Shown here: in pieces, positions 9,501-16,680 of the stretch
How the letters are laid out: each line of letters begins with the position of its first letter
How positions within the stretch are numbered: the first letter of the stretch is position 1
Assembly: GCA_963716125.1 (NCBI GenBank)
Contig: OY970294.1
Span: 558,001 to 622,000 of the forward strand
Direction of reading: 5' to 3'
DNA from: Acidiluteibacter sp963716125
GTDB lineage: Bacteria > Bacteroidota > Bacteroidia > Flavobacteriales_E > Vicingaceae
Length of the DNA stretch: 64,000 nucleotides
Translations under genes and position numbers: made by a program
Notes under the pieces: model-generated
Databases searched by the model: none
The model's input: only the letters and a program-made list of their open reading frames with translations
Told to the model about the DNA's origin: nothing

Positions 9501-9635
9501 TTTATAGGCAGTTGCTATAAATTCTCCACAATCCCAAAAGCTTGTAGTGGGTTCAATTGTAGATAAATAAACAATAGTAGCAATTAGCCACGTTCCCCAT
9601 CCGAAGGATAAGTTTAATTTTTTGAAAGTATTCAT
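6549..9635 (-). CDS. DUF2723 (GT117-type) integral membrane glycosyltransferase-like protein
   Basis: A 1028-residue protein. The N-terminal 'STIEPTTSFWDCGEFIATAYKL' with D35 and E38 is the signature of DUF2723, a GT-C-fold family related to protein O-mannosyltransferases. About a dozen hydrophobic segments fill residues 15-320 and again about 500-620. The soluble C-terminal half includes 'LFTNGDNDTFPLWYVQEVE' and helical TPR-like repeats near residues 880-970. It probably transfers sugar from a polyprenyl-phosphate donor to envelope proteins or glycans outside the inner membrane; donor and acceptor are inference. It stands alone between a terminator and tRNA-Gln. Confidence 0.85.
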   Translation of the reverse strand: MNTFKKLNLSFGWGTWLIATIVYLSTIEPTTSFWDCGEFIATAYKLQVGHPPGAPFFAMIARFFMMFAEPTNAAMMANTVSALSSSFTILFLFWTITYFGKKIADKSGEMTNSKMYAILGSGLVGALAYTFSDSFWFSAVEGEVYAMSSLFTAAVFWAILKWESVADEKHNLRWIVLIAFLMGLSIGVHLLNLLAIPAIVFVYYFKKFEVNRKGVIYAAVISILILGFVQYGIIPGLIKGATLFERMFTNGMGLPFNTGFFIYIILIIGAITYGLYYTQKNNKPIWNTAVLCFTVIVIGYSTFASIVIRSNANPPMDENNPENAFTLLSYLNREQYGDRPLFNGPSFNSPLDRQTPYSDGNPLYIKDTDEGIYVLADDRKNSVPNYDSRFKTLLPRMWNTEAPRVTQYKRWSKFEGKPIQTVDNNGKQTIINTPTFMENIRFLFSYQIDWMYFRYFMWNFSGRQNDTQGHGNVRDGNWITGIKFIDEIRLGNQSALPESITENKANNKYYMLPFVLGLIGLFFQFSKNKNNGVIVLLLFFFTGIAIVLYLNQYPLQPRERDYAYAASFYAFAIWIGLGVMAISDFISKKMSGALGPILASGLCLVLVPGIMAKENWDDHSRAKRYTGRDFAKNYLDSCAPNAILFTNGDNDTFPLWYVQEVEEYRTDVRVINLSLLNMDWYIEQMRRKAYDSEVIPLSISPKNYWTGTNDYVPVVDRKELTGYTDIAKVIEFIISDNPQTKVPVGNGQSINFMPTKKLKLKVDKNKVIANGTVKKEDADKIVDFVEWNIKGSYILKNDLAVLDLLATFGWERPIYFASTTGPDSYIGLENYFRQEGMAYRLVPIKSENTDGNPGFVDTDILYDNVMNKFQWGNMGKEDIYMDETNMRMTMSFRILFNRLASQLIEEGKNDKALKALDRSFEVMPDDVVPFDVFTMFLVENYYKLGENEKANAITKRLVDISAKEIEYYNSLSPELKRAFSKDSQQAMGIMQRLYQMVNQQYPQDEATQKEIQNRISPYFNAGIQQQNR

Positions 9636-9743
9636 AGTGATATTTTTATCTCAAAACAGATGCGAATTTAAAGATATTTGCGCAATCTTGACGAATGAAA
9701 CGAAAATGTTATAAAATTATTTTTAAGAAATAGAAATTATTAT

Positions 9744-9751
9744 TAATTTTG
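9744..9751 (+). promoter_or_regulatory. Promoter -7 box (TAATTTTG) of tRNA-Gln
   Basis: An exact TAnnTTTG match 21 bp before the mature tRNA 5' end, on the correct strand. No clear -33 element is seen. Confidence 0.45.
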
Positions 9752-9772
9752 TCAACTCTTAACAAAAAAGAT

Positions 9773-9848
9773 TGCCCGATGGTGTAACTGGCAACACGTC
9801 TGTTTTTGGTACAGAAGAGTCCAGGTTCGAGCCCTGGTCGGGCAACCA
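9773..9848 (+). tRNA. tRNA-Gln (anticodon UUG)
   Basis: All four arms fold: acceptor TGCCCGA/TCGGGCA, D stem GTGT/ACAC, anticodon stem TCTGT/ACAGA around the loop TTTTGGT (anticodon TTG), and T stem CCAGG/CCTGG around TTCGAGC. Discriminator A and an encoded CCA (9846-9848) complete 76 nt. The anticodon reads CAA and CAG. A terminator hairpin starts 5 bp after the gene. The last 19 nt of the tRNA recur at 9947 as part of a duplication. Confidence 0.96.
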
Positions 9849-9916
9849 ATAGAAACCTCTCAGTTAGAAATGACTAAGAGGTTTTTTTGTGTTATAAAGT
9901 TGGACAAGGCGAGAAG
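9830..9916. repeat. Direct repeat copy 1: tRNA-Gln 3' end plus terminator
   Basis: These 87 bp recur at 9947-10033 with one mismatch (period 117 bp). The unit begins in the T arm of tRNA-Gln, includes the CCA end and the terminator, and ends in GGCGAGAAG. The following sequence TTTATGCAGAG is also related to what follows copy 2. Confidence 0.92.
9853..9888 (+). terminator. Intrinsic terminator of tRNA-Gln
   Basis: The stem AAACCTCT / AGAGGTTT, extended by AGT/ACT across a one-base mismatch, is followed by a run of seven Ts. It lies directly behind the tRNA. Confidence 0.88.
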
Positions 9917-9946
9917 TTTATGCAGAGTGAGGCACGAATCGAAGTA

Positions 9947-10033
9947 AGCCCTGGTCGGGCAACCAATAGAAACCTCTCAGTTAGAAATGACTAAGAGGTT
10001 TTTTTGTGGTATAAAGTTGGACAAGGCGAGAAG
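9947..10033. repeat. Direct repeat copy 2, with second terminator hairpin
   Basis: Copy 2 of the 87-bp unit. It holds only the last 19 nt of the tRNA, so it is not a tRNA gene, and a second intact terminator hairpin at about 9970-10005. The gene-free stretch 9849-10208 consists of these copies, an inserted dispersed motif at 10034-10058, and the minus-strand terminator at 10153-10185. Confidence 0.92.
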
Positions 10034-10038
10034 CGCTG

Positions 10039-10059
10039 CACTGAGCATTTGTCGAAGTG
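10039..10059. repeat. Dispersed imperfect palindrome inserted in repeat copy 2
   Basis: A 21-bp imperfect palindrome with arms CACT/AGTG, containing GAGC and GTCGA. It is part of about 25 bp (10034-10058) absent after copy 1 of the flanking repeat. Motifs of the form CACTGAGC..GTCGAAGTG are, to my knowledge, widely dispersed in Bacteroidota genomes. Confidence 0.5.
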
Positions 10060-10152
10060 TTTATGCTGAGTTAGGCTAGATAAGAAGTACACCTTAATTT
10101 CAAAATATCTATAGATATTCAATGTATCAATAAATGACAAAAAAAAACGATA

Positions 10153-10185
10153 CAAAAAAACGATTCTTTCATTTTGAAAGAACCG
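10153..10185 (-). terminator. Intrinsic terminator of the pseudo-receiver gene
   Basis: Read on the minus strand, a stem of TTCTTTCA / TGAAAGAA, extended by CG pairs beyond a mismatch, is followed by a run of eight Ts, about 25 bp after the stop codon at 10209. Confidence 0.75.
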
Positions 10186-10208
10186 CTTCTAAAACAGGAA
10201 AACAATTA

Positions 10209-10604
10209 TTAATTAAGGGGATTTTTGTTCTTTTGGTAGTGTCGGTAAATGGCTTCTTCCAGATTATTTTTTAAATTTGGAATCGTAATATTTTCTCTAT
10301 CAATTAGTAAAAAGTCATTTATCAAATTTGGATTGGCCTCAATCTCTTTTTTTGAATTGACTACTAATATAATTTCAGCATTTGGAAATTTTCTTTTCAA
10401 TGAATTTTGGTTCAACAGCTTATTTCCAATTATTAAACTAGAATTTATAAAAATGATATTGACTTCATTACTATTAATATGATTCAAATCATTATCTAAG
10501 TTTAAAAATTCGCAATCCAAACGATCCGCAAAAACTTTATTTTCCAAAATAAAATGAAGTACTTTATCATCATCTAATTGTTGTACTTTAATTTTCTGTG
10601 CCAT
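10209..10604 (-). CDS. Pseudo-receiver (response-regulator-like) protein lacking the phospho-acceptor Asp
   Basis: A 131-residue protein with the alternating strand-helix pattern of a CheY-like receiver. It keeps an acidic cluster at D11-D13 after the first strand, but where receivers have 'hhhhDxxMP' it reads 'NIIFINSSLI', so the acceptor aspartate is replaced by N54. It probably cannot be phosphorylated in the normal way. It diverges from the histidine kinase gene 187 bp away, next to an HPt protein and two genuine receivers, which suggests a regulatory or decoy role in that pathway. The fold is inferred from pattern only, and no output domain is present. Confidence 0.6.
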   Translation of the reverse strand: MAQKIKVQQLDDDKVLHFILENKVFADRLDCEFLNLDNDLNHINSNEVNIIFINSSLIIGNKLLNQNSLKRKFPNAEIILVVNSKKEIEANPNLINDFLLIDRENITIPNLKNNLEEAIYRHYQKNKNPLN

Positions 10605-10620
10605 ACATTTGAATTTTTAT

Positions 10621-10628
10621 CAAATTTA
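10621..10628 (-). promoter_or_regulatory. Promoter -7 box (TAAATTTG) of the pseudo-receiver gene
   Basis: An exact TAnnTTTG match on the minus strand, ending 16 nt before the start codon at 10604. Confidence 0.45.
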
Positions 10629-10791
10629 GGAGTAAAGCACATGAAGCTTAATTTTTTTTCGATAAAACCAAATATTTTCTAGTTAAGCGTTACATATTCC
10701 ACTAAGAGAGTAAAGAATAAAAGGCTTAACAAAAGCTTAATTACAAAATGATTGAAAATGAAATTGCATCTTTGCAAAATAGTAAGTGAAA

Positions 10792-13719
10792 ATGTTAAAC
10801 AAGCACCTCGTATTTATTGGAATTATCCTTTTGTCAATTAGCAGTTTAAGTGCTCAAGAGATAGGGATGCGTGAGCTTTCCAAAAATCAAAATAAACTTA
10901 AATATGTCTATGATTTAAAAATAGACGATGATGGGCTGTTACAAATAGCCTCGGACAAAGGTTTGTTTATGTATGATGGTTTTCAATTTAGTGAAATTGA
11001 TATCAAAACCAAAGCTGAAAATAATTTTGTTTCAGCAATTACCAAAGGCAGAAAATCTGATTTAGTAGGGTTTTTCAACGGCAGCATTAATGATGTTAAA
11101 GGAAAAAAAATAGACCTTCAAATTAAAAGTAAAGTAGTAGCCATTATAGAATTAGAAGGTCATCATTTTGTTTTTGGTCAATATGGAACTATTTATGAGT
11201 TAGATGCTAATTATGAGGCCATAGATACTACTGTATTAGCAAAAGAAATACTTGTAAATGAAGTGCAAATTCAACATGGATTAATTTACATAGCTACCAA
11301 TAAGGGTTTGTATGTTTATAATTTCAGATCATCTAAATTGGTTTTAAAGAAATTTCTTTTTCCAAATGACAATATTAGAACTGTTTATGTCAACAATAGA
11401 ATTTATGCTGCTACCTCCAATAAAATAAAACACAGTAGTTTGATGATTGGTGAGATGGATGAAATCGACATTACTCATATTATAAAAGGGGAGATTAATG
11501 CCATAGTAGTGGAAGGAAATAGGATTTTAATAGGAACAACAAAAGGGCTTTATGATGCATATACTTTTGAAGATTCTTATTTTTTGGCAGGTAAAAAAGA
11601 ATACGAAAATGGAACTGAATTTAATGTGACCAAATTGTATTTTTCAAAAAATGGAGACGTCTTTGCAGGTACTTACGGTTTAGGTGTTTGGGGTATTCCT
11701 TCACCCACTTTTTATTTTATACCAAATACTCAAATAGATAATTCTAAAATTAATTGTATCAGTCAATTTAATGGAATGACTTTTCTATTTGGTGGAAATA
11801 ACGGAATTAGTACTTATTCTGGAGGTATTCGTTCTGAAGAGGAATTTATGGCTCTCAACCAATTAAAAGGAAAGAAAGTAACCGCTTTAGCGGCAAATTC
11901 TAGCGGAACTTATATCGGAACTGAAGCGGCAGGATTATGGCTGCTAAAAAAGGATAAATCAATTCAACTAATTGATGCCAAAATAAAATCTATTGAAGAT
12001 ATAGCCACTGATAGTAGTGCAAATATTTGGATCAGTACTTCTTTTGCTGGTTTATATTGTTACAATGGAAGATCTACCATTCATTTTTCTGAGAATAGTA
12101 ATTTGATACGTAATGATTTGTCCGCTATTGAATTAAATTACGATAAACTATGGTTTGTCAACGGTGATGACGGAATAGGATTTGTTGGTTTAGATGATAG
12201 TGTGGTTACTATTCCTGCTAATGTACCTTTATTAAAATACATAGACTTTAAAATTGATAAAGAAGGAGAAATATGGGCAGCTACTGAAGGTGACGGATTA
12301 ATCAATATTAGCGGAAGCAATTATTCATTAATTAATCTTGAAAAAGTTTCAGGTACTAATTACAGCAATTCAATTTTAATTGACAGCAAACAAAATATCT
12401 GGTTAACCAACCAAGATGCGATTTTAAACTGGAAACAAAACGAAGAATTAAGTTCTGTTCTTTTGGGCGAAAATTTTGAATTGATTTTTAGAAATAGAGC
12501 TGCTTATGCAATACCAAGTATTGATTGGTTAATTTATGGAACTGAAAGTGGTATTCTCTATTTTAATACCAGTTTAATTAAAAAGTATAGCAACAAAGAT
12601 TTCTACTTTGAGATCAATAACGTTCCCCATTCGGTTGATGAAGAGATTGTTTTGAACTTTTCAGATCAAATTGATTTGAATTTTAGATACTCGGATATAG
12701 TTAACAATGCTTTATTTAAATACAATTATCGCATTTTACAAAATGATACTTCTTGGATTTATTTAGAGAAAAATTCAATGACCATCAATAATTTAAGTTA
12801 TGGTGATTATGTATTAGAAATAAAAGCAGTAAATGATGATGGATTAGTTTATAAAACAAACAGAATCAATATTAATATTCAAAAACCATTTTGGTTGCAA
12901 TGGTGGTTTATTGCGCTGATAACCTTAATCGTTTTAATCACTTTAATTTTATTGATTAGGTATAGAATCAGAAAGTTAAAGCATGGAAACTTACAACTTC
13001 AAAAAATTGTAAATCAAAGGACTGCTGAAATAAGCCGAAAAAATAAAAAGTTGGAACAGTTTGCTTATGCAGTTTCTCACGATTTAAAAAATCCTGTTAT
13101 AAATATCATAGGATTGATAGATTTACTAGATCAGAAAAAAGCCGTTAAAGACAGAGAGGCTTTGAAGGTTTTTGATATGTTGAAATACTCATCAACGCAA
13201 CTAGAGAAATTAATTAAAGGTTTAGTAGAGTTGTTAAGAGTCAGAAGTGAAGGGGAAGTGGAAATCGAAGAAGTCTTTTTTAATGAAGTGTTTGAGGAAG
13301 TAAAAAGTGCTATATCCTTACAAATCACTGAAAGTAAGGCTACTATTCAAACCAATTTTTCTGCTTTAGAAAGTGTTGAATACAACAAAACGTATTTACA
13401 CAGTATTTTCTATAATTTACTTTCCAATGCTATCAAATACAGAGATAATTATAGACCACTTGTGATTTCTATTCAATCTTTCAAAACAGAAATTTCTCAG
13501 GGGTTTTACATTGAAGATAGTGGTTTGGGAATGGATTTAGATGTCAATAAAGATAAGTTATTTAAGATGTTCCAACGTTTTCACGACCATGTTGAAGGTA
13601 CAGGAGTTGGATTACACCTAATTAATGAAATAGTAGAAAGTCAAGGTGGAAAAATTGAGGTAGAAAGTCAACTGAGAGTGGGTACTAAGTTTGAAGTGTT
13701 CCTTAAAAAAGCGAATTAA
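10792..13719 (+). CDS. Sensor histidine kinase with two-component-regulator propeller and Y_Y_Y domain
   Basis: A 975-residue protein. A signal peptide ending 'SISSLSAQ' precedes a periplasmic beta-propeller of Reg_prop-type repeats (for example 'TNKGLYVYNF', 'TTKGLYDAY', 'TEAAGLWLL'), a Y_Y_Y domain near residues 620-700, and one membrane helix near 700-722. Cytoplasmic HisKA has the phospho-accepting H763 in 'VSHDLKNP', and HATPase_c has 'NLLSNAIKY', 'DSGLGM' and 'GTGVGLHL'. There is no fused receiver or AraC domain, so it is a plain kinase needing separate partners, probably those encoded convergently downstream. ATG 10792 is preferred to GTG 10786. A -7-like CATCTTTG lies upstream. The ligand is unknown. 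Confidence 0.93.
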   Translation: MLNKHLVFIGIILLSISSLSAQEIGMRELSKNQNKLKYVYDLKIDDDGLLQIASDKGLFMYDGFQFSEIDIKTKAENNFVSAITKGRKSDLVGFFNGSINDVKGKKIDLQIKSKVVAIIELEGHHFVFGQYGTIYELDANYEAIDTTVLAKEILVNEVQIQHGLIYIATNKGLYVYNFRSSKLVLKKFLFPNDNIRTVYVNNRIYAATSNKIKHSSLMIGEMDEIDITHIIKGEINAIVVEGNRILIGTTKGLYDAYTFEDSYFLAGKKEYENGTEFNVTKLYFSKNGDVFAGTYGLGVWGIPSPTFYFIPNTQIDNSKINCISQFNGMTFLFGGNNGISTYSGGIRSEEEFMALNQLKGKKVTALAANSSGTYIGTEAAGLWLLKKDKSIQLIDAKIKSIEDIATDSSANIWISTSFAGLYCYNGRSTIHFSENSNLIRNDLSAIELNYDKLWFVNGDDGIGFVGLDDSVVTIPANVPLLKYIDFKIDKEGEIWAATEGDGLINISGSNYSLINLEKVSGTNYSNSILIDSKQNIWLTNQDAILNWKQNEELSSVLLGENFELIFRNRAAYAIPSIDWLIYGTESGILYFNTSLIKKYSNKDFYFEINNVPHSVDEEIVLNFSDQIDLNFRYSDIVNNALFKYNYRILQNDTSWIYLEKNSMTINNLSYGDYVLEIKAVNDDGLVYKTNRININIQKPFWLQWWFIALITLIVLITLILLIRYRIRKLKHGNLQLQKIVNQRTAEISRKNKKLEQFAYAVSHDLKNPVINIIGLIDLLDQKKAVKDREALKVFDMLKYSSTQLEKLIKGLVELLRVRSEGEVEIEEVFFNEVFEEVKSAISLQITESKATIQTNFSALESVEYNKTYLHSIFYNLLSNAIKYRDNYRPLVISIQSFKTEISQGFYIEDSGLGMDLDVNKDKLFKMFQRFHDHVEGTGVGLHLINEIVESQGGKIEVESQLRVGTKFEVFLKKAN

Positions 13720-14048
13720 TTCAGATAATTATTTTTATAAATATATTCTCGAACTTCTTTGAAGTTTTCAAAAACTTTTGATCTTAATTCTTGAAGATTT
13801 TCCAATTGATTTGTTTTGATGCTGTTTTCAATGTCACTTGCTGCATTTGCTACTTTTAGCGCACCTATAGTTAATGAAGAGCCTACTATTTTATGCGCCA
13901 ATCTACTTGAACTGTCTAAATCATTTTTTTCAATTGATTGATTCAAAATTTCAATGTCATTATTTACATCACTGATGTAAATGGTTAAAATTTGAGCAAT
14001 CAATATTGAGTCAAAATCAGAAAGATGAGATAAATCTAAAATGGACAA
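13716..14048 (-). CDS. HPt domain phosphotransfer protein
   Basis: A 110-residue all-helical protein with the HPt signature 'LAHKIVGSSLTIGA'; H52 is the predicted phospho-accepting histidine. Free-standing HPt proteins shuttle phosphate between receivers. It is the last gene of a minus-strand operon, 1 bp after the stand-alone receiver and 10 bp more after the LytTR regulator, and it overlaps the histidine kinase stop codon by 4 bp in convergent orientation. The arrangement suggests kinase to stand-alone receiver to HPt to LytTR regulator; the order of transfer is inference. Confidence 0.88.
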   Translation of the reverse strand: MSILDLSHLSDFDSILIAQILTIYISDVNNDIEILNQSIEKNDLDSSSRLAHKIVGSSLTIGALKVANAASDIENSIKTNQLENLQELRSKVFENFKEVREYIYKNNYLN

Positions 14049-14049
14049 T

Positions 14050-14442
14050 TTATAAATATTTTTTAATAATGTATTCTACTTTTTCTTTCGTCAAAGGTTT
14101 ATTGAGATGTTCTAATACTCCTAATTTTTCGGCTATTTTCTTTTCCTCTTCTAAAGTGCTGCTTGTAAGCATAGCTATAACATAATTAGATGAATTCATG
14201 ACATTTAGCTTTTTATAAGTTTCCATAAATTCAAAGCCATCCATAACGGGCATATTAATATCTAAAAAAATTAAATCTGCAGGTGTTTCATCGCCTTCAT
14301 AATCTGTAAAATAATCAATGGCTTCTTTGCCATTTTTAAAAGATAAAATATTTTTTGCAACATTCATCTCTTTTAAAAGACGCTCGTTGATAAAATTAGT
14401 TACATAATCATCATCAATGAGAACAATTGTTTTAAGCATCAT
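14050..14442 (-). CDS. Stand-alone CheY-like response regulator
   Basis: A 130-residue single receiver domain. The acidic pocket D10-D12 (LIDDDYV), phospho-acceptor D61 (FLDINMPVMDG), the switch threonine in 'AMLTSS' and the conserved lysine in 'LNKPLTKE' are all present, so it should be phosphorylatable. With no output domain, it probably acts as a phosphorelay intermediate or through protein contacts. It sits between the LytTR regulator (10-bp gap) and the HPt gene (1-bp gap). Confidence 0.92.
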   Translation of the reverse strand: MMLKTIVLIDDDYVTNFINERLLKEMNVAKNILSFKNGKEAIDYFTDYEGDETPADLIFLDINMPVMDGFEFMETYKKLNVMNSSNYVIAMLTSSTLEEEKKIAEKLGVLEHLNKPLTKEKVEYIIKKYL

Positions 14443-14452
14443 TATCTAATTA

Positions 14453-15145
14453 TTATAATAAATTAATTCTTTCATAAAGCTCTTTTTTATTTGATCTGCT
14501 AATAGGAAATGATTTTGTTTTTATTACCACGATATTCTCTTCTATTTTTTCAATATGGTTTAAATTAACTATATAAGATCTATGAATTCTACAAAAACCA
14601 CTAGAAGGTAATTTTTCTTCTACTTTTTTCATCGTTATGTTTACCACATGTTTTTTGTCATCAGTGTGTATAATTACATAATCGCCCAATGATTCTACCC
14701 AATTGATGTCGGTTAGGTTCAATTTAACAAATGCAGAATCAGATTTCACAAAAATACTTTGATTGGAAACTTCGCTACTACTTTTTGTGCTAGATTTTTC
14801 TTTACTTTTTATCTTGTTGATTGCTTTTTGCAATCTTTCAAATGAAAATGGCTTCAATAAATAATCCGTAGCTGAGGTTTCATAAGCTTTTATTGCATAG
14901 CTTTTACTAGAACTTATAAAAACAATTTGAGGATCACCATTAAGGATTTCTAAAAATTCAAACCCATTCATTTCAGGCATTTCTATATCTAAAAATAAAA
15001 TATCAACTTCTTGAGTGTTTAATATTTTAAGTGCTTCAGTAACTTTTTCGCAAGAAGCAACAATTTCAAGAGTGCCTGTCATTTCGATCAGTTTCTCTAA
15101 TGCTAGTCGGCTTACGTTATCATCATCTAATATTAGGCACGTCAT
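14453..15145 (-). CDS. LytTR-family response regulator
   Basis: A 230-residue transcription factor. The receiver has the acidic pocket D7-D9, phospho-acceptor D53 (FLDIEMPEMNG) and the lysine in 'DYLLKPFSF'. After a serine/lysine-rich linker (about 115-130), the LytTR DNA-binding domain shows 'INWVESLGDYVIIHT' and 'FCRIHRSYIVNLNHI', the family's hallmark strings. It is the likely output of the surrounding phosphorelay and heads the operon LytTR - receiver - HPt. Its target promoters are unknown. Confidence 0.93.
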   Translation of the reverse strand: MTCLILDDDNVSRLALEKLIEMTGTLEIVASCEKVTEALKILNTQEVDILFLDIEMPEMNGFEFLEILNGDPQIVFISSSKSYAIKAYETSATDYLLKPFSFERLQKAINKIKSKEKSSTKSSSEVSNQSIFVKSDSAFVKLNLTDINWVESLGDYVIIHTDDKKHVVNITMKKVEEKLPSSGFCRIHRSYIVNLNHIEKIEENIVVIKTKSFPISRSNKKELYERINLL

Positions 15146-15245
15146 CTTGGTATGTTTTTTGGTTAACTATTTTAAAATATATTATATTGCAACTATATAA
15201 GGAGCATCACGTATAATTTGCAACAAATTTAATTCATTATTTCGC

Positions 15246-15962
15246 ATGACAAAATTTTCATTAAAAAAACTATTACTTCTTTTATTTGTATGTGCTTCAT
15301 TTTCGGTGAGTGCGCTTAACCATAGCGCTTTTACTAATTTATTAAGCCAACATGTTAGTGATAAAGGTACAGTCGATTACGAAGGATTTAAAAAAGATAA
15401 GGTTAAATTGAATGAATATATAAAAATTCTTCAAGATAATCCACCTCAAGCTAATTGGTCAAGTAACGAAAGTATGGCCTATTGGATTAATACGTATAAT
15501 GCATTTACTATTCAATTGATAATTGATAATTATCCTGTTAAAAGTATTATGAAAATTAATGGAGGTAAGCCATGGGATTTGGCTTTTATTGAAATTAATA
15601 ATAAAAAATATACGCTTAATAATATTGAAAACGATATTCTTAGAAAAGAGTATGATGACGCTCGTATTCATTTTGCCATTAATTGCGCTTCTATTTCATG
15701 TCCTAAATTGGCCACCAAAGCTTATGAAGCAGTAACCTTAGAAAAGCAATTGACGGAGAGTACAAAAGATTTTATCAACAATACATCTAAAAATAATTTG
15801 AGCCCTACAGTGATAGCTGTATCAAAGGTTTTTGATTGGTTTAAAGATGATTTTAAATCCTATGGAGGGATTATTCCGTTTATAAATAAATACAGTAATA
15901 TCAAAATTAATTCAAATGCTGGTGTTACTTTTAAAGATTATAACTGGAATCTCAATTCGTAA
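15246..15962 (+). CDS. DUF547 domain-containing secreted protein
   Basis: A 238-residue protein with a signal peptide ending 'SVSALN', then the DUF547 core: 'VDYEGF', 'AYWINTYNAFTIQLII', 'DDARIHFAINCASISCPKL' and a C-terminal 'VFDWFKDDFKSYGG'. The conserved His and Cys residues suggest an enzyme-like fold, but no reaction is established to my knowledge. The next gene, a TIGR04282 glycosyltransferase, starts 1 bp after its stop, so the two form an operon. In other Bacteroidota, DUF547 genes are seen near arsenosugar-type genes; this is family context only. Confidence 0.9.
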   Translation: MTKFSLKKLLLLLFVCASFSVSALNHSAFTNLLSQHVSDKGTVDYEGFKKDKVKLNEYIKILQDNPPQANWSSNESMAYWINTYNAFTIQLIIDNYPVKSIMKINGGKPWDLAFIEINNKKYTLNNIENDILRKEYDDARIHFAINCASISCPKLATKAYEAVTLEKQLTESTKDFINNTSKNNLSPTVIAVSKVFDWFKDDFKSYGGIIPFINKYSNIKINSNAGVTFKDYNWNLNS

Positions 15963-15963
15963 T

Positions 15964-16569
15964 ATGACCAACAACTCTCTAATAATTTTTATAAAAAATC
16001 CTGAAATAGGCAAAGTCAAAACCCGACTTGCTAAAACAATTGGAAATTATAAAGCCCTAGAAGTCTATAAATTTCTACAAATGAGAACGCGCGATGTGGC
16101 ATTAAATGTCAATGCAAATCGTTTATTATTTTATGCAGAAAATATCCAACAAAATGATATTTGGGATTCTAATAATTTCAATAAATTGGTACAATCGTCA
16201 GGAGATTTAGGAAATAGAATGGCAGATAGTTTTCGATATAGTTTAAAAACAGATTCAGAAAAATCCATTGTAATTGGCTCCGATTGTTATGATTTAAGCA
16301 GCGAAATGATTCAAACTGCTTTTGAAGAATTAGATGAATTCGATTTGGTTATTGGGCCTGCCAATGATGGTGGATATTACTTGCTAGGGATGAAGAAATT
16401 ATACACTGATTTATTTGAAAATATTGCCTGGAGCACTGAAACCGTTTTTGAAAGTACAATTCAAAAAGCCAATCGTTTAGGCTTGTCTGTAAAGGTTTTA
16501 GAACAGTTGATTGATATTGATACAGAAGAAGATCTAAAAGCAGTTTCTTTCGATATGTCTTTAGTTTAA
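15964..16569 (+). CDS. TIGR04282-family (DUF2064) glycosyltransferase
   Basis: A 201-residue GT-A-like protein: 'IIFIKNPEIGKVKTRLAKTIG' at the N-terminus, 'SGDLGNRMADSF', the nucleotide/metal region 'IVIGSDCYDLSSEMI', and 'LVIGPANDGGYYLLGMK'. TIGR04282 is named for arsenosugar biosynthesis but also occurs in genomes without proof of that pathway. The start is ATG 15964; a longer reading from 15916 would overlap the DUF547 gene. It is coupled to DUF547 and followed 111 bp later by a purine nucleoside phosphorylase. Confidence 0.88.
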   Translation: MTNNSLIIFIKNPEIGKVKTRLAKTIGNYKALEVYKFLQMRTRDVALNVNANRLLFYAENIQQNDIWDSNNFNKLVQSSGDLGNRMADSFRYSLKTDSEKSIVIGSDCYDLSSEMIQTAFEELDEFDLVIGPANDGGYYLLGMKKLYTDLFENIAWSTETVFESTIQKANRLGLSVKVLEQLIDIDTEEDLKAVSFDMSLV

Positions 16570-16616
16570 TTTCATAAAAAAGTAGACCTTCTAAACTATG
16601 TTTTGGCTTTAAAAAC

Positions 16617-16624
16617 TAATTTTG
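16617..16624 (+). promoter_or_regulatory. Candidate -7 box (TAATTTTG) for the purine nucleoside phosphorylase gene
   Basis: An exact TAnnTTTG match in the 111-bp gap before the PNP gene. It would give a leader of roughly 50 nt containing the 14-bp palindrome at 16641-16654. Confidence 0.4.
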
Positions 16625-16640
16625 AAACCTTAACTTTACA

Positions 16641-16654
16641 CCGATAATTATCGG
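16641..16654. repeat. Perfect 14-bp palindrome CCGATAATTATCGG
   Basis: A perfect palindrome 26 bp before the PNP start codon, of the same CCGATA..TATCGG type as the longer one at 35968-35993. It could be an operator or a dispersed palindrome. Confidence 0.6.
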
Positions 16655-16680
16655 ATAAAAAAATCAAACATAATTTAATA

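Noticed and set aside
9947..9965. Second tRNA gene at the duplicated tRNA end
   Set aside because: Only the last 19 nt of tRNA-Gln are present; acceptor 5' half, D arm and anticodon arm are missing.
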